From positions 17,130 through 81,129 of the forward strand of contig JAHJCT010000028.1 in assembly GCA_018812715.1 (NCBI GenBank): 64,000 bases of DNA, given 5' to 3'. The position numbers were made by a program, and so were the translations under genes. Source of the stretch: Microcaldota archaeon. GTDB lineage: Archaea > Micrarchaeota > Micrarchaeia > Anstonellales > Bilamarchaeaceae. The notes under the pieces were generated by a model, which saw nothing but the letters and a program-made list of their open reading frames with translations, had not been told where the DNA came from and did no database searches. Of this stretch, positions 43,708-52,236 are shown one piece after another; the stretch's first letter is position 1; every line of letters begins with the position of its first letter.

Positions 43708-44223
43708 CTACTGTTTAAGGGCTATTTTTCCGAATTTTTTATATGGTTTAGTGGTCTTACTTTCAAGACGTTCAAAGACTATTTGTGAAATTCTCATCCC
43801 TGCATGCAACTGCACTGAAAATGGGGCTAAATTTACTATCTCAAGTACCTGGCGATTATCGCTACCTGGTTGTACTAAGGCACTAGTAATATGGATTACA
43901 AGTCCCATCCTTGCAAATCGACTTCTTCCTTCTAATTTTCCCATGATGTCGCCTGGAAGTGTTATTCTCTCTACTGTTTTAGCAAGGCACATCTCTCCTG
44001 GTTTCAGTGTTATAGTATTATCTTTTGTTACAAAAAAAGCATCCTGAAAAGCTGTTTTTTTGAGATCAACTGATTTACCCAACAATTCTTTTTTGAAAAA
44101 ATGCCATTCATCGCTAAGTGTGAGGTCCACACTTGCTGGCCCTATTTGTTCTTCTTTAAGCGGGACCATCTTAATTATTCCTTTTTTGAGGCACTCTTTG
44201 ACGTCCTTATCTGATAATATCAT
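43708..44223 (-). CDS. dcd: dCTP deaminase (possibly bifunctional with dUTPase activity)
   Basis: A 171-residue protein of the trimeric dUTPase/dCTP deaminase superfamily. MILSDKDVKECLKKG, GPASVDLTLSDEW, LPGDIMGKLEGRSRFARMGL, and RQVLEIVNLAPFSVQLHAGMRISQIVF occur in order. The Glu of QVLEIVN is at the place of the catalytic Glu of Dcd enzymes. It converts dCTP to dUTP, or to dUMP in bifunctional archaeal forms, keeping dUTP low and supplying dTMP precursors. The gene starts 52 bases from the divergent nurA. Confidence 0.9.
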   Translation of the reverse strand: MILSDKDVKECLKKGIIKMVPLKEEQIGPASVDLTLSDEWHFFKKELLGKSVDLKKTAFQDAFFVTKDNTITLKPGEMCLAKTVERITLPGDIMGKLEGRSRFARMGLVIHITSALVQPGSDNRQVLEIVNLAPFSVQLHAGMRISQIVFERLESKTTKPYKKFGKIALKQ

Positions 44224-44275
44224 GTTATATATCCTGTATGACGTCCTTTAAAATCATATCCGCAGTTATTCATTT

Positions 44276-45214
44276 ATGCAGGAGATCTTAACTTCATTTG
44301 CCAAAGACATCAGAGAAACTCACAACCATCTGCGAGAAAAAGCAAAACAAGCCAGAAATCCCCAACTCATAAAAACTGTCCAAAAATGTTCCATCGACCT
44401 TTCAGTATGTGCTGTTGATGGTGGCCTTCTTTCTTACAGAGTCCATGGCACTGATATTATTATGGCACGTGCAGTTGGTGTTATTTTTACTTATGAAAAT
44501 TCGCGTTTGAAATCATTTGAATATTATCCAGGAAAAAAACCATCAAGTTCTGTAGAATATAGAGATACATTAGATGAACACGAAGCCAATGTTTTTCGTT
44601 CCCTTGTAAGATTAAAACATGAATTAACATGTGCTGTGAATATTTTTGAAAAATATTCCCCTCAACTTATGTTGATCGATGGTTCTTTGCTTCCTCTTCC
44701 TAATGATCGCCCTTCAGATGTCAGTGTCCTTCTTCCAATGTATGATGAAATTATTTCTCTTTATGAAAAACTTTTTTCCCAATGTCAAGATTCAATTCTT
44801 TGTGGTGTAATAAAAGACTCACGCTCAAAAAAACTAACTAAAGATTTAGACCTCAATTGTTCAGATACTTTATTTTGTAATTATTTTCTTGAAGCTGGCG
44901 AGCGTACAAATGAATTACAGTATAGTGATGCAAAACCCAGTAAAGATTTGGCTAAATTGTATGATCAAGTGAAAGTATTTTATCTCAAAGCTTCAGCAAA
45001 TGATCTTCCTTTGCGTATAGAAACTATTTCAGATGTAGATAAGGCAGCATCATCCGTTCACTCTCTTTCTTCTATAAGCGACCGGTTTGCCTATCCGGCG
45101 GTTTTAATCGAAGCAGATATGTGCGCTGCTTTTGATCGAAAAGATGCTGAATCATTAGAAACTGCCCTTTCAAATCTGAATCCATTAAGAAGAAATTCTC
45201 GTCCTTTCAGATGA
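44276..45214 (+). CDS. nurA: NurA-family 5'-3' nuclease
   Basis: A 312-residue nuclease of the NurA family. VCAVDGGLLSYRV (about residues 41-53) and LMLIDGSLLPLP (about 134-145) carry the metal-binding aspartates. A third acid and the ICGVIKDS-like segment (ILCGVIKDSRSK) follow. NurA resects DNA ends with the HerA helicase and Mre11-Rad50. Here it stands alone; HerA, Mre11 and Rad50 are not adjacent, so its partners must be elsewhere. Its 3' end precedes the rnpB promoter. Confidence 0.88.
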   Translation: MQEILTSFAKDIRETHNHLREKAKQARNPQLIKTVQKCSIDLSVCAVDGGLLSYRVHGTDIIMARAVGVIFTYENSRLKSFEYYPGKKPSSSVEYRDTLDEHEANVFRSLVRLKHELTCAVNIFEKYSPQLMLIDGSLLPLPNDRPSDVSVLLPMYDEIISLYEKLFSQCQDSILCGVIKDSRSKKLTKDLDLNCSDTLFCNYFLEAGERTNELQYSDAKPSKDLAKLYDQVKVFYLKASANDLPLRIETISDVDKAASSVHSLSSISDRFAYPAVLIEADMCAAFDRKDAESLETALSNLNPLRRNSRPFR

Positions 45215-45244
45215 ACCTTTGCTCAAATTAGGTTCTTGAGTTTT

Positions 45245-45351
45245 ACCGAATAGGATATTTGATTGAACTTTGACCCAAGTAAAACTAAGAAAAGTTCACC
45301 GAACAGGAACTTTGATTAAACTTTAGCCTCAATATAATCTAAGAAAAGTTT
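45245..45351 (+). repeat. Two-copy tandem repeat (53-54 bp) upstream of rnpB
   Basis: Unit 1 (45245-45297) and unit 2 (45298-45351) share the frame ACCGAA-AGGA---TTTGATT-AACTTT...CTAAGAAAAGTT with substitutions. Unit 2 contains an ATATAAT box about 20 bases before the rnpB 5' end. The duplication therefore covers the promoter. Confidence 0.8.
45331..45338 (+). promoter_or_regulatory. Probable TATA box of rnpB
   Basis: AATATAAT lies about 20 bases ahead of the inferred RNA 5' end (45354), at the usual distance for archaeal promoters. Confidence 0.45.
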
Positions 45352-45353
45352 AA

Positions 45354-45711
45354 GGTGAGGGGCAAACAGCTACGGTTTCCTTTGGAAGCTGAGGAAGTTC
45401 TGCCCTCCGCGAGAGGCATTTCCTTTAAGGGGAAGAGAGGCGGAACAGAAACGATACCGAGACCTGATAATACCTATAGGTTCCCAGGGGGCTGCCCTTG
45501 GATAGGCTGGAGTCAAAAGGCTCGGATGCAACGCATCGTCTCTTGTCTCGATGACGGAGCAAGGTCTTTGGACCGCTTCCTGAAATTCGCAAGAGTTTTG
45601 GGATCCTTTGTTGCGTAAGCAATAAACGGATAGTCAAAAGTTTTTAATGCAACTTTTAGTTGCAAACTGACAGTGCTGTTTAAACACAAAAGGCAGACTA
45701 TGTCCCCCACC
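45354..45711 (+). ncRNA. rnpB: RNase P RNA
   Basis: Conserved regions occur in order. CR I is GAGGAAGTTCTGCC. The next is GAACAGAAACGATACCGAG, the archaeal form of ACAGAAAxxxACCG. GGAGCAAGGTC is CR IV. CR V is ACAAAAGGCAGACTAT near the end. CR I and CR V form helix P4: AG-T-TCTGCC pairs with GGCAGACT and leaves the universal bulged U. The ends form P1: GGTGaGGGGcaaACA with TGTcCCCCACC. About 358 nt is a normal length. The ORF at 45355-45618 is not a protein gene. This RNA is the catalytic subunit that removes tRNA 5' leaders. Confidence 0.9.
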
Positions 45712-45730
45712 AAAAACTTATTCTTGAAAA

Positions 45731-46303
45731 TTAAGGATGCTCGATTTTTTCGTTATGGACTAAATCTGTTAGTTCTCGTCTTCGTGTTGGTCCGGGTTCT
45801 TTTCCTATATACCCAATACACAATATCGCTACTGGTCGTTGATGAGCATGTGCTTGCAATATCCTTGAAACTTCAATTTCGTTAAATGCACCAACCCAGA
45901 CGCTTCCCAATCCTGCATCTGTAGCAGCCAACATTGCATAGGTTGCTGCAATGGTTGCATCCTGAACACAATATAATCCTGTTCCACGTTCTCTATATTT
46001 GAGTGCGGAACGCATTAAATTTGCAAAGAAAACAAGATCGACCGGTGCCTCTTCAACAAATTTTTGATTTAATGATGCTTCTCTAAGCCGTGCTTTGGTA
46101 TATGCATCTGTTACCACTACAATTTCATATGCTTGAAGATTACCGGCAGATGGAGCTGCATTTGCTGCATCAAATATACGCATTACTGTTTCTTCTTGTA
46201 ACCCCATATCTAGGAAGTGTCTAATAGATCTTCTTTCATGGATAACTTCCTGAAAAGTTTTGCCACCAGGTCTTTCTATCCTTTTTCTATCAAATAGTCT
46301 CAT
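45731..46303 (-). CDS. Nitroreductase-family flavoprotein
   Basis: About 190 residues; ATG at 46303 is chosen (the ORF track begins with TTG, another ATG is at 46321). FQEVIHERRSIRHF is the FMN-binding N-terminal signature. AAPSAGNLQAYEIVVV, the central DATIAATYAMLAATDAGLGSVWVGAF and CIGYIGKEP complete the nitroreductase fold. These FMN enzymes work as homodimers and reduce nitro groups, quinones or flavins with NAD(P)H. The physiological substrate is not evident. It ends 20 bases from the rnpB 3' end on the opposite strand. Confidence 0.88.
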   Translation of the reverse strand: MRLFDRKRIERPGGKTFQEVIHERRSIRHFLDMGLQEETVMRIFDAANAAPSAGNLQAYEIVVVTDAYTKARLREASLNQKFVEEAPVDLVFFANLMRSALKYRERGTGLYCVQDATIAATYAMLAATDAGLGSVWVGAFNEIEVSRILQAHAHQRPVAILCIGYIGKEPGPTRRRELTDLVHNEKIEHP

Positions 46304-46369
46304 AAATATCTTTATTATCATTTGCAAGGAAGATATTATAAAGTTTCTTTTTTTGGTAAAAAATGTAAG

Positions 46370-47698
46370 TTATACCATTTTCATATCTGGAAGACTGCCG
46401 CCTTTCAGCATCTTCTCCAGTTTCTTTCTGAATCCCCGGTCCTTTTTGAACTTATTCATCATTTTTTCCATTTTTTCAAATTGAGATAAGAATTCGCGCA
46501 CTTCTTTTTCTGAGCATCCACTTCCTTTTGCTACTCTAGCTATTCTATTTGCATTTTTTCTGAGTAATGATGCATCTTTTTTCTCTGCCTTTGCCATTGA
46601 ATTTATCATTGCTTCGAATTTTTTTAGTTTCTCTTCACTTTGCTGCACCATTTCTTTTGGTATATCCGCAGCCCCAAGCATTGAGAACACATTACCTAAA
46701 GGCCCCATCTTTTTAGCTGCTTTCAATTGCTCATAAAATGTTTCAATCGTCAACTCGTCTGTTTCAATTTTCTTGAGATCTGTTCCTTCAGATATCTCCT
46801 TTACTTTCTCCATCAATCCCTCAATATCAGGTACACCAAGCAATCTCCCAACAAATCTCTCAGAATTATATGTTTCAAGATCTCCTATTTTTTCGCCAAT
46901 ACCAATAAATGCAATCTTAGCTTCTGATGCAGCCACTGAACTTAATACCCCGCCGCCTTTTCCCGAACCATCCATTTTTGTTGCTATCACACCAGAAAGT
47001 GGAACTGCACTGTTGAATTCTGTTGCTTGTTTTCCTGCAACTTGACCAATATCTGCACTTATGACAAGATAATTTTCATCAGGCTCCAACACTTTTGCTA
47101 TTCCTCTTAGTTCTTCTACAAGATGACCATCAAAGGCATTTCTTCCTGCTGAGTCTACAATAACGACTTCTTCTTTTGATTTCTTCAGAGCATCCTTCAC
47201 TATCTTGGCTGCATCTTTTTCTCCTTTTATTGTGTAAAATGCGCTCCCCACTTGCTGGGCTAATTGTTCAAGTTGTTCCTGAGCTGCAGGCCTATCAGTA
47301 TCTGCTGCGACAAGGGCTGTGCTAAGACCCTTTGTTTTATAGAAATGTGCTAGTTTTGCACATGTTGTTGTTTTTCCAGATCCGTAGAGACCTGAAACTA
47401 ATATTCTGTGTTTATCTAATCTGGGTGTATAACTTTTTCCCATCAATTCAACAAGCTCTTCATAAACAACCTTGAGTACATGTTCTTTGAGAGAAAGTGC
47501 CTCCATTTTTTCGACTTTCAAAGCCCTTTCCTGAATCCTTTTAGATAGAGATAACACTAGCTTAACATTGACATCAGATGATATGAGCACTCTTTGAAGA
47601 TCCTTTACCAGCGCCTTTACATCATCTTCATCAACAAATGGTCTGTTTGTAAGCTTCGCTAATGTTTGCCTTAGTTTTTTTCCTAAATCGGCTATCAT
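46370..47698 (-). CDS. srp54: Signal recognition particle 54 kDa protein
   Basis: A 442-residue GTPase. The start is the ATG at 47698; the ORF track begins with TTG. Four-helix N domain, then G domain: SGLYGSGKTTTCAKLA (G1), VALVAADTDRPAAQEQL (DTxRPAA, G2 region), VIVDSAGRNAFD (G3) and ATKMDGSGKGGGVLS (G4/closing loop). The Met-rich M domain follows at about residues 300-442, ending in PDMKM. SRP54 binds signal sequences and 7S RNA and docks with FtsY at the membrane. Neither 7S RNA nor ftsY is in the window. Confidence 0.95.
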   Translation of the reverse strand: MIADLGKKLRQTLAKLTNRPFVDEDDVKALVKDLQRVLISSDVNVKLVLSLSKRIQERALKVEKMEALSLKEHVLKVVYEELVELMGKSYTPRLDKHRILVSGLYGSGKTTTCAKLAHFYKTKGLSTALVAADTDRPAAQEQLEQLAQQVGSAFYTIKGEKDAAKIVKDALKKSKEEVVIVDSAGRNAFDGHLVEELRGIAKVLEPDENYLVISADIGQVAGKQATEFNSAVPLSGVIATKMDGSGKGGGVLSSVAASEAKIAFIGIGEKIGDLETYNSERFVGRLLGVPDIEGLMEKVKEISEGTDLKKIETDELTIETFYEQLKAAKKMGPLGNVFSMLGAADIPKEMVQQSEEKLKKFEAMINSMAKAEKKDASLLRKNANRIARVAKGSGCSEKEVREFLSQFEKMEKMMNKFKKDRGFRKKLEKMLKGGSLPDMKMV

Positions 47699-47732
47699 CT
47701 GTATCAATTGTAATCAGAACAGCTTTTTATTG

Positions 47733-48203
47733 TTACCAGCTGGTGACAGTTCCATATTTTATGTTTGCTCTCGTTATAACAAGATGTGCAAATCTTCTTT
47801 CTCCAGCTTCTTCGGATTCACACATTCTTAATAAAATCTCAAGCTGACGCCTTTTATCAAATTTATCGCCCATGTTTTCAAGGTAATAAACTGCAAACTC
47901 AAATGCACAATTTACATATGGTGGCAATTCTCTCTCTAATTCTTTTTTCAGAATTGGAAGCGCCTCAGTTAATCCTATTCCTGCTGCAATATAAGCAACT
48001 GCACAACGTGTTTCATTTTCTTCTGGTTTAGATAATCTAAGGAGTGTAAGTAATCGTGCCTTTTCTCCATAATGAAGTTCTCTTCCATCTATCATCTGGT
48101 CATATTTATATCCCAGGGGTTCTGGTGCCCTTGCTGCGGCAAGCTTGAGCACATCACCTATATCCCCGGCTCGTTTCACCACCCTTCTATTAACTCCACT
48201 CAT
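47733..48203 (-). CDS. Hypothetical HEAT-like helical protein
   Basis: A 156-residue protein of helical repeats (YGEKARLLTLLRLSKPEENETRCAVAYIAAGIGLTEALPILKKELE). This resembles a short HEAT/armadillo solenoid, a scaffold for protein or nucleic-acid binding. No catalytic motif or membrane segment is seen. It lies just upstream of srp54 on the same strand and divergent from the thermosome gene. The function is not known. Confidence 0.55.
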   Translation of the reverse strand: MSGVNRRVVKRAGDIGDVLKLAAARAPEPLGYKYDQMIDGRELHYGEKARLLTLLRLSKPEENETRCAVAYIAAGIGLTEALPILKKELERELPPYVNCAFEFAVYYLENMGDKFDKRRQLEILLRMCESEEAGERRFAHLVITRANIKYGTVTSW

Positions 48204-48298
48204 AAAAAGTCATTAATCACAACTATATTTAAACACTTCTTTTATCAATAAGCCACGCTAAGAAGGCAAGTGAGCTTGTTAAAGGTTTTCACGCTATT

Positions 48299-48354
48299 TT
48301 TATAAATATTTGTCATAAAAATGATTTTACTAATTATGAAGACTTAGAAGTCTT
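48299..48354 (+). promoter_or_regulatory. Thermosome promoter with downstream inverted repeat
   Basis: A TATA-like TTTATAAATATT lies at about 48298-48309. An exact inverted repeat AAGACTT-AG-AAGTCTT lies at 48339-48354, just after the expected start site. It could be an operator of the heat-shock type, or a 5' leader hairpin. Confidence 0.5.
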
Positions 48355-48375
48355 ATATTGATAATTAGAGGTGAA

Positions 48376-50025
48376 ATGAAAATGTCAAAGCAAGTAAGTG
48401 GAGAACCTATGTATGTGTTGCCTGAGGGCGCACAAAGAGTTATTGGGAGAGATGCCATGCGCATCAACATTGCTATAGGATATGCAGTGGCAAATATAGT
48501 CAAAACCACTCTTGGTCCGAAAGGCATGGATAAAATGCTCGTTTCTGATTTAGGGGATATAGTGATAACAAACGATGGAGCTACAATCCTCGAAGAAATG
48601 AATGTTGATCATCCTGCAGCAAAGCTTATGGTTGAAATAGCAAAAACACAAGATAAAGAGGTTGGTGATGGAACAACAACTTCAGTTGTGATTGCAGGAA
48701 ATCTTTTCAAAAAAGCAGGCGAACTTTTGGATCAGAATATTCATCCGACTGTTATAATCAAAGGGTATGAACTTGCATCAAAAAGAGCCGAACAAGTATT
48801 AGCCAATACTTCTGAACCAGTTACACCTACAGATAAAGATATTCTTAGAAAAATATCTCTTGTAGCAATGGGTTCAAAGGGCATAGGTAGTGATGATGAA
48901 AAAGCAAAAATTGCTGAAATCATTTCTGATGCGGTGATGCAGGTTTCAACAGAAAAAGATGGTAAATTCTCTGTAGATCTTGAGCTTATAAAGATAGAGA
49001 AAAAAGCAGGCGGAGAAGTCATAGATACAGAATTGATAAAAGGAATTCTTATTGACAAAGAAATTGTACACAGCGGCATGCCTAAGAGCGTTAAAGATGC
49101 TAAGATTCTCCTTCTTGATACTGCTCTTGAAATAGAAAAAACTGAGACTGATGCCAAGATTGAAATCACTTCTCCTGACAAAATGGAAGCATTCCTTCAG
49201 CAAGAAGAGAAAATGATGAAAGAGATGGTCGAAAAGATTGCTGCAACCAAAGCCACTGTTGTATTCTGTCAGAAAGGCATTGATGATCTTGTACAGCATT
49301 TCCTTGCCAAGAAAGGAATCGTAGCGGTTAGAAGAGTAAAAAAGAGCGATATGGAAAAACTTTCAAGAGCAACTAAAGGAATTATTGCATCTAGTTTACA
49401 AGACCTTAAAGAAGAAGATCTAGGAAGTGCAGGGATTGTGGAAGAAAAGAAAATCTCTGGTGAAGCAATGGTCTTTGTAAGAGAGTGTAAAGACCCCAAA
49501 TCAGTAACTGTCTTTGTACGTGGTGGTACTGATCATGTAGTAAGTGAGGTAGAAAGAGCAGTTGTAGATGCCAGAGGCGCAGTTTCCAGTGCACTTGAAG
49601 ATGGTAAGTACGTTGTTGGCGGCGGAAGTGTTGAGATGGAAATCAGCCGAGAACTCCATGATTATGCAGTGCAGATTGGTGGAAGAGAACAGCTTGCCAT
49701 CCAAGCATTTGCTGAAGCTTTAGAATCAATACCCAAGGCACTTGCAGAAAACGCTGGTATGGATGTCATTGACACATTAGTTTCTCTAAGAAACAAACAT
49801 AAAGAAAAAGCTGGTAAAACAGTTGGTGTAGATGTAATGCACGGGAAGGTGGCAGACCTCAAAGAATCAGGCATATATGAACCTGCAAAAGTCAAGAAAC
49901 AGGCCCTTTCTTCAGCCACTGAAACAGCCCGTCTTGTTCTTAGAATTGATGATATTATCAGTTCAAAAGGCGGTTCTCGCGGCCCACCTGAAATGCCTGG
50001 CGGCCCAGGTATGGATATGATGTAA
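48376..50025 (+). CDS. thsA: Thermosome (group II chaperonin) subunit
   Basis: The protein has about 549 residues; the ATG at 48376 (or 48382) is chosen because GAGGTG precedes it. Signatures of the CCT/thermosome family: [25 protein letters not shown]-like [26 protein letters not shown] (about residues 84-99) and [17 protein letters not shown]. The C-terminal Gly-Met tail is [15 protein letters not shown]. It assembles into a double-ring ATP-driven folding chamber. Only one subunit gene is in the window; others may exist elsewhere. Confidence 0.97.
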   Translation: MKMSKQVSGEPMYVLPEGAQRVIGRDAMRINIAIGYAVANIVKTTLGPKGMDKMLVSDLGDIVITNDGATILEEMNVDHPAAKLMVEIAKTQDKEVGDGTTTSVVIAGNLFKKAGELLDQNIHPTVIIKGYELASKRAEQVLANTSEPVTPTDKDILRKISLVAMGSKGIGSDDEKAKIAEIISDAVMQVSTEKDGKFSVDLELIKIEKKAGGEVIDTELIKGILIDKEIVHSGMPKSVKDAKILLLDTALEIEKTETDAKIEITSPDKMEAFLQQEEKMMKEMVEKIAATKATVVFCQKGIDDLVQHFLAKKGIVAVRRVKKSDMEKLSRATKGIIASSLQDLKEEDLGSAGIVEEKKISGEAMVFVRECKDPKSVTVFVRGGTDHVVSEVERAVVDARGAVSSALEDGKYVVGGGSVEMEISRELHDYAVQIGGREQLAIQAFAEALESIPKALAENAGMDVIDTLVSLRNKHKEKAGKTVGVDVMHGKVADLKESGIYEPAKVKKQALSSATETARLVLRIDDIISSKGGSRGPPEMPGGPGMDMM

Positions 50026-50054
50026 TTTTTTATTTTTCTCTTCTTATCTTTTTT

Positions 50055-50327
50055 ATGGATGCTATTCACATTAAAGTTCGTGGGCATGTACAAGGTGTCT
50101 TTTTTCGTGCGAATACTCAGGAGTATGCACGACGTCTTGATCTGAAAGGTTGGGTAAGAAATCTAGGGAATGGCACAGTAGAAATACTGGCAGTTGGTGA
50201 AAAAGACCATCTAGAACAATTACTGGAATGGTGCCATGAAGGGCCATCTGGTGCATATGTAACAGAAGTAGAACATGAATGGGTTGAAAATAAAGAAAAC
50301 TTTACCGGATTCAATGTCCGGCACTAG
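50055..50327 (+). CDS. acyP: Acylphosphatase
   Basis: A 90-residue protein with the acylphosphatase signature HIKVRGHVQGVFFRANTQEYA (catalytic Arg in the phosphate loop) and LKGWVRNLGNGTVEI (catalytic Asn). It hydrolyses carboxyl-phosphate bonds. It sits 29 bases after the thermosome gene and overlaps the convergent small gene by 4 bases. Confidence 0.94.
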   Translation: MDAIHIKVRGHVQGVFFRANTQEYARRLDLKGWVRNLGNGTVEILAVGEKDHLEQLLEWCHEGPSGAYVTEVEHEWVENKENFTGFNVRH

Positions 50328-50713
50328 TACCGTTCGTTTTTTACACTGCCTCTTCTTCTTGGAGAAGAATGCACTCGCCCAATTTTTGTTTTCTGTAGTT
50401 TTCCTATTGCATCTTCAAGTTCTTCTAATTCAAGCTCATTTTCATAATAATTCTTTGCATCCTCTGGTATTTCTATGAGGCCCGCTTTATCAAAACACAT
50501 TGGTGCACCATCTTCATCTGTTATAGAATTCAGCAAATAAACGATGGCAGCAACTCTTTTGCTTGTATGCTTCGGCAAAATAATAACTGGATCATCTTTT
50601 TTCTTGTATAATTTAAGATCATTCAATACTATTTGGAGTTCTTCTATTTCTTTTTCCTCAAAGCCCTTTTCCTTTAACCAACTTATAGCCGTTTCTCTAA
50701 AACTGTAATTCAC
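50324..50713 (-). CDS. Hypothetical protein, 129 residues
   Basis: Not recognised. It starts with GTG preceded by AGGTGAGC. The N-terminal half is helical (ETAISWLKEKGFEEKEIEELQIVLNDL). A beta segment with Lys-rich loop (VIILPKHTSKRVAAIVYLLN) and an acidic helix (LELEELEDAIGKLQKT) follow. The C-terminus is basic and disordered (SSPRRRGSVK). No metal-binding or catalytic motif is seen. It lies downstream of pepA on the same strand with a 35-base gap. Confidence 0.5.
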   Translation of the reverse strand: MNYSFRETAISWLKEKGFEEKEIEELQIVLNDLKLYKKKDDPVIILPKHTSKRVAAIVYLLNSITDEDGAPMCFDKAGLIEIPEDAKNYYENELELEELEDAIGKLQKTKIGRVHSSPRRRGSVKNERY

Positions 50714-50748
50714 TTGCTCACCTGTTCTAAAATTGATTGTATTTGTTT

Positions 50749-52185
50749 TTATTTCTTCTCAGACAGCTTTACCAGTGCTTTTGTTACTAATCTTACACCT
50801 ATGCCTGTAGCTCCTTTACTAAGGTAAGCATGTTTTTCATTAATATTTCCTACTCCAGCTATATCGAGATGCACCCATTTTGTATCTCCTATAAATTCTT
50901 GCAGAAATGCAGCGGCAGTAATAGATCCTGCTTCTCCTTGTTCAGAAATATTCTTTATATCTGCAAAATCTGATTTCATCATTTCACTGTATTCTTTCCA
51001 CACTGGCAATCTCCAAACTCGTTCATGGGTTTCATCTCCTGCTTCTTCTAAAATATTTGCAAGTTTGTCATCATTGCTAAACAAACCAGCTGCATGTCGC
51101 CCTAAACATACCAATATTGCCCCTGTTAATGTGGCCATATCTATGATAGCTTTAGGTTTTTGTTCTGCAGCAAAACTAAGTGCATCCGCAAGTATCAATC
51201 TTCCTTCTGCATCAGTATTGAGCACTTCAATTGTCTTACCATTATATGCCTTGATTATATCTCCTGGTTTTTGTGCGTTGCCTGATGGCAGATTTTCTGT
51301 CAAAGGCATTAATCCAATAAGTCTTATCGGAAGCTTAAGCTCAGCAACTGCCTTCATTACACCAAGAACATTTATTGCTCCCGTTTTGTCGTATTTCATT
51401 TCATGCATACCTTTTGATGGTTTAAGGCTAATGCCACCACTGTCAAACGTTATCCCCTTCCCAACTATACAATAGAGCGGATAATTTCTGCCCTTATTAT
51501 ACTCTAATTTTACGAGTATTGGGGGCTCTTCACTTCCGCGTGCAACCGCAAGGATAGCCTTCATTTTCATTTTTTGCAGTGCTTTTTTCTCATATATGGT
51601 TATGTGCAAATTCTTTTCTTTTGCCAATACCTTTGCTTCTTTTGCTATAGCTGTTGGCGTAGCAATATTTGCCGGATGTTCATCAAGGTCTCTTGCATAG
51701 TTTTGTGCTCCAGCATAAATTGTTCCTAATCCCACTCCCCTAGAAAGATCCTTTTCACTCATTAAGTACACTTTTTCAATTTGAAATTTGTCCTTTTCTT
51801 CTGTTTTATAATGAGTAAACTTATATGAGGCTAATAATGCACCTTCTGTAATTGCTTGTGCTGTTTCATTTCCCTCTGGTACGTATATCGTAAATTCTTT
51901 TTGCTTGAGTATAGATGCATATCGTGTTGCTACGCCAGCCGCCTTCCTAAAATTGTCTAATCTGAAATCCTTTTTCTCTCCAAGTCCTACTACAAGAAGG
52001 TGATCAAATCTCTCCTTACCTGTTGTGCATAAATGTACCACTTGTTCTAATTTTCCTTCAAAATTATGTGCTTTAAATTCTTTATCATACCCCTTTATGG
52101 GGGCCCCTTCATTCTGCATTACAAAAACACAAAGAAGCGCACCTTTGATTTTATCCAATGCCATTCTCTTGAATTCGGCCTTCAT
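50749..52185 (-). CDS. pepA: Leucyl aminopeptidase (M17 family)
   Basis: A 478-residue two-domain aminopeptidase. The C-terminal catalytic domain has VGKGITFDSGGISLKP (metal ligands, active-site Lys upstream), MKYDKTGA, the family motif NTDAEGRLILADAL and the final EFIGDTKWVHLDIAGV. The N-terminal macro-like domain is present. Two metal ions are held by Asp/Glu/Lys in these motifs. It trims peptides from proteolysis. It forms a hexamer in known relatives. Confidence 0.94.
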   Translation of the reverse strand: MKAEFKRMALDKIKGALLCVFVMQNEGAPIKGYDKEFKAHNFEGKLEQVVHLCTTGKERFDHLLVVGLGEKKDFRLDNFRKAAGVATRYASILKQKEFTIYVPEGNETAQAITEGALLASYKFTHYKTEEKDKFQIEKVYLMSEKDLSRGVGLGTIYAGAQNYARDLDEHPANIATPTAIAKEAKVLAKEKNLHITIYEKKALQKMKMKAILAVARGSEEPPILVKLEYNKGRNYPLYCIVGKGITFDSGGISLKPSKGMHEMKYDKTGAINVLGVMKAVAELKLPIRLIGLMPLTENLPSGNAQKPGDIIKAYNGKTIEVLNTDAEGRLILADALSFAAEQKPKAIIDMATLTGAILVCLGRHAAGLFSNDDKLANILEEAGDETHERVWRLPVWKEYSEMMKSDFADIKNISEQGEAGSITAAAFLQEFIGDTKWVHLDIAGVGNINEKHAYLSKGATGIGVRLVTKALVKLSEKK

Positions 52186-52236
52186 GATCTAGCCTATTCA
52201 TCTCAGATTAAAAAATCTTGGTGTACTATCATTTGT

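Noticed and set aside
45355-45618. 87-residue plus-strand ORF and overlapping minus-strand ORFs
   Set aside because: They lie within the RNase P RNA gene; the conserved RNA motifs and P1/P4 pairing explain the sequence.
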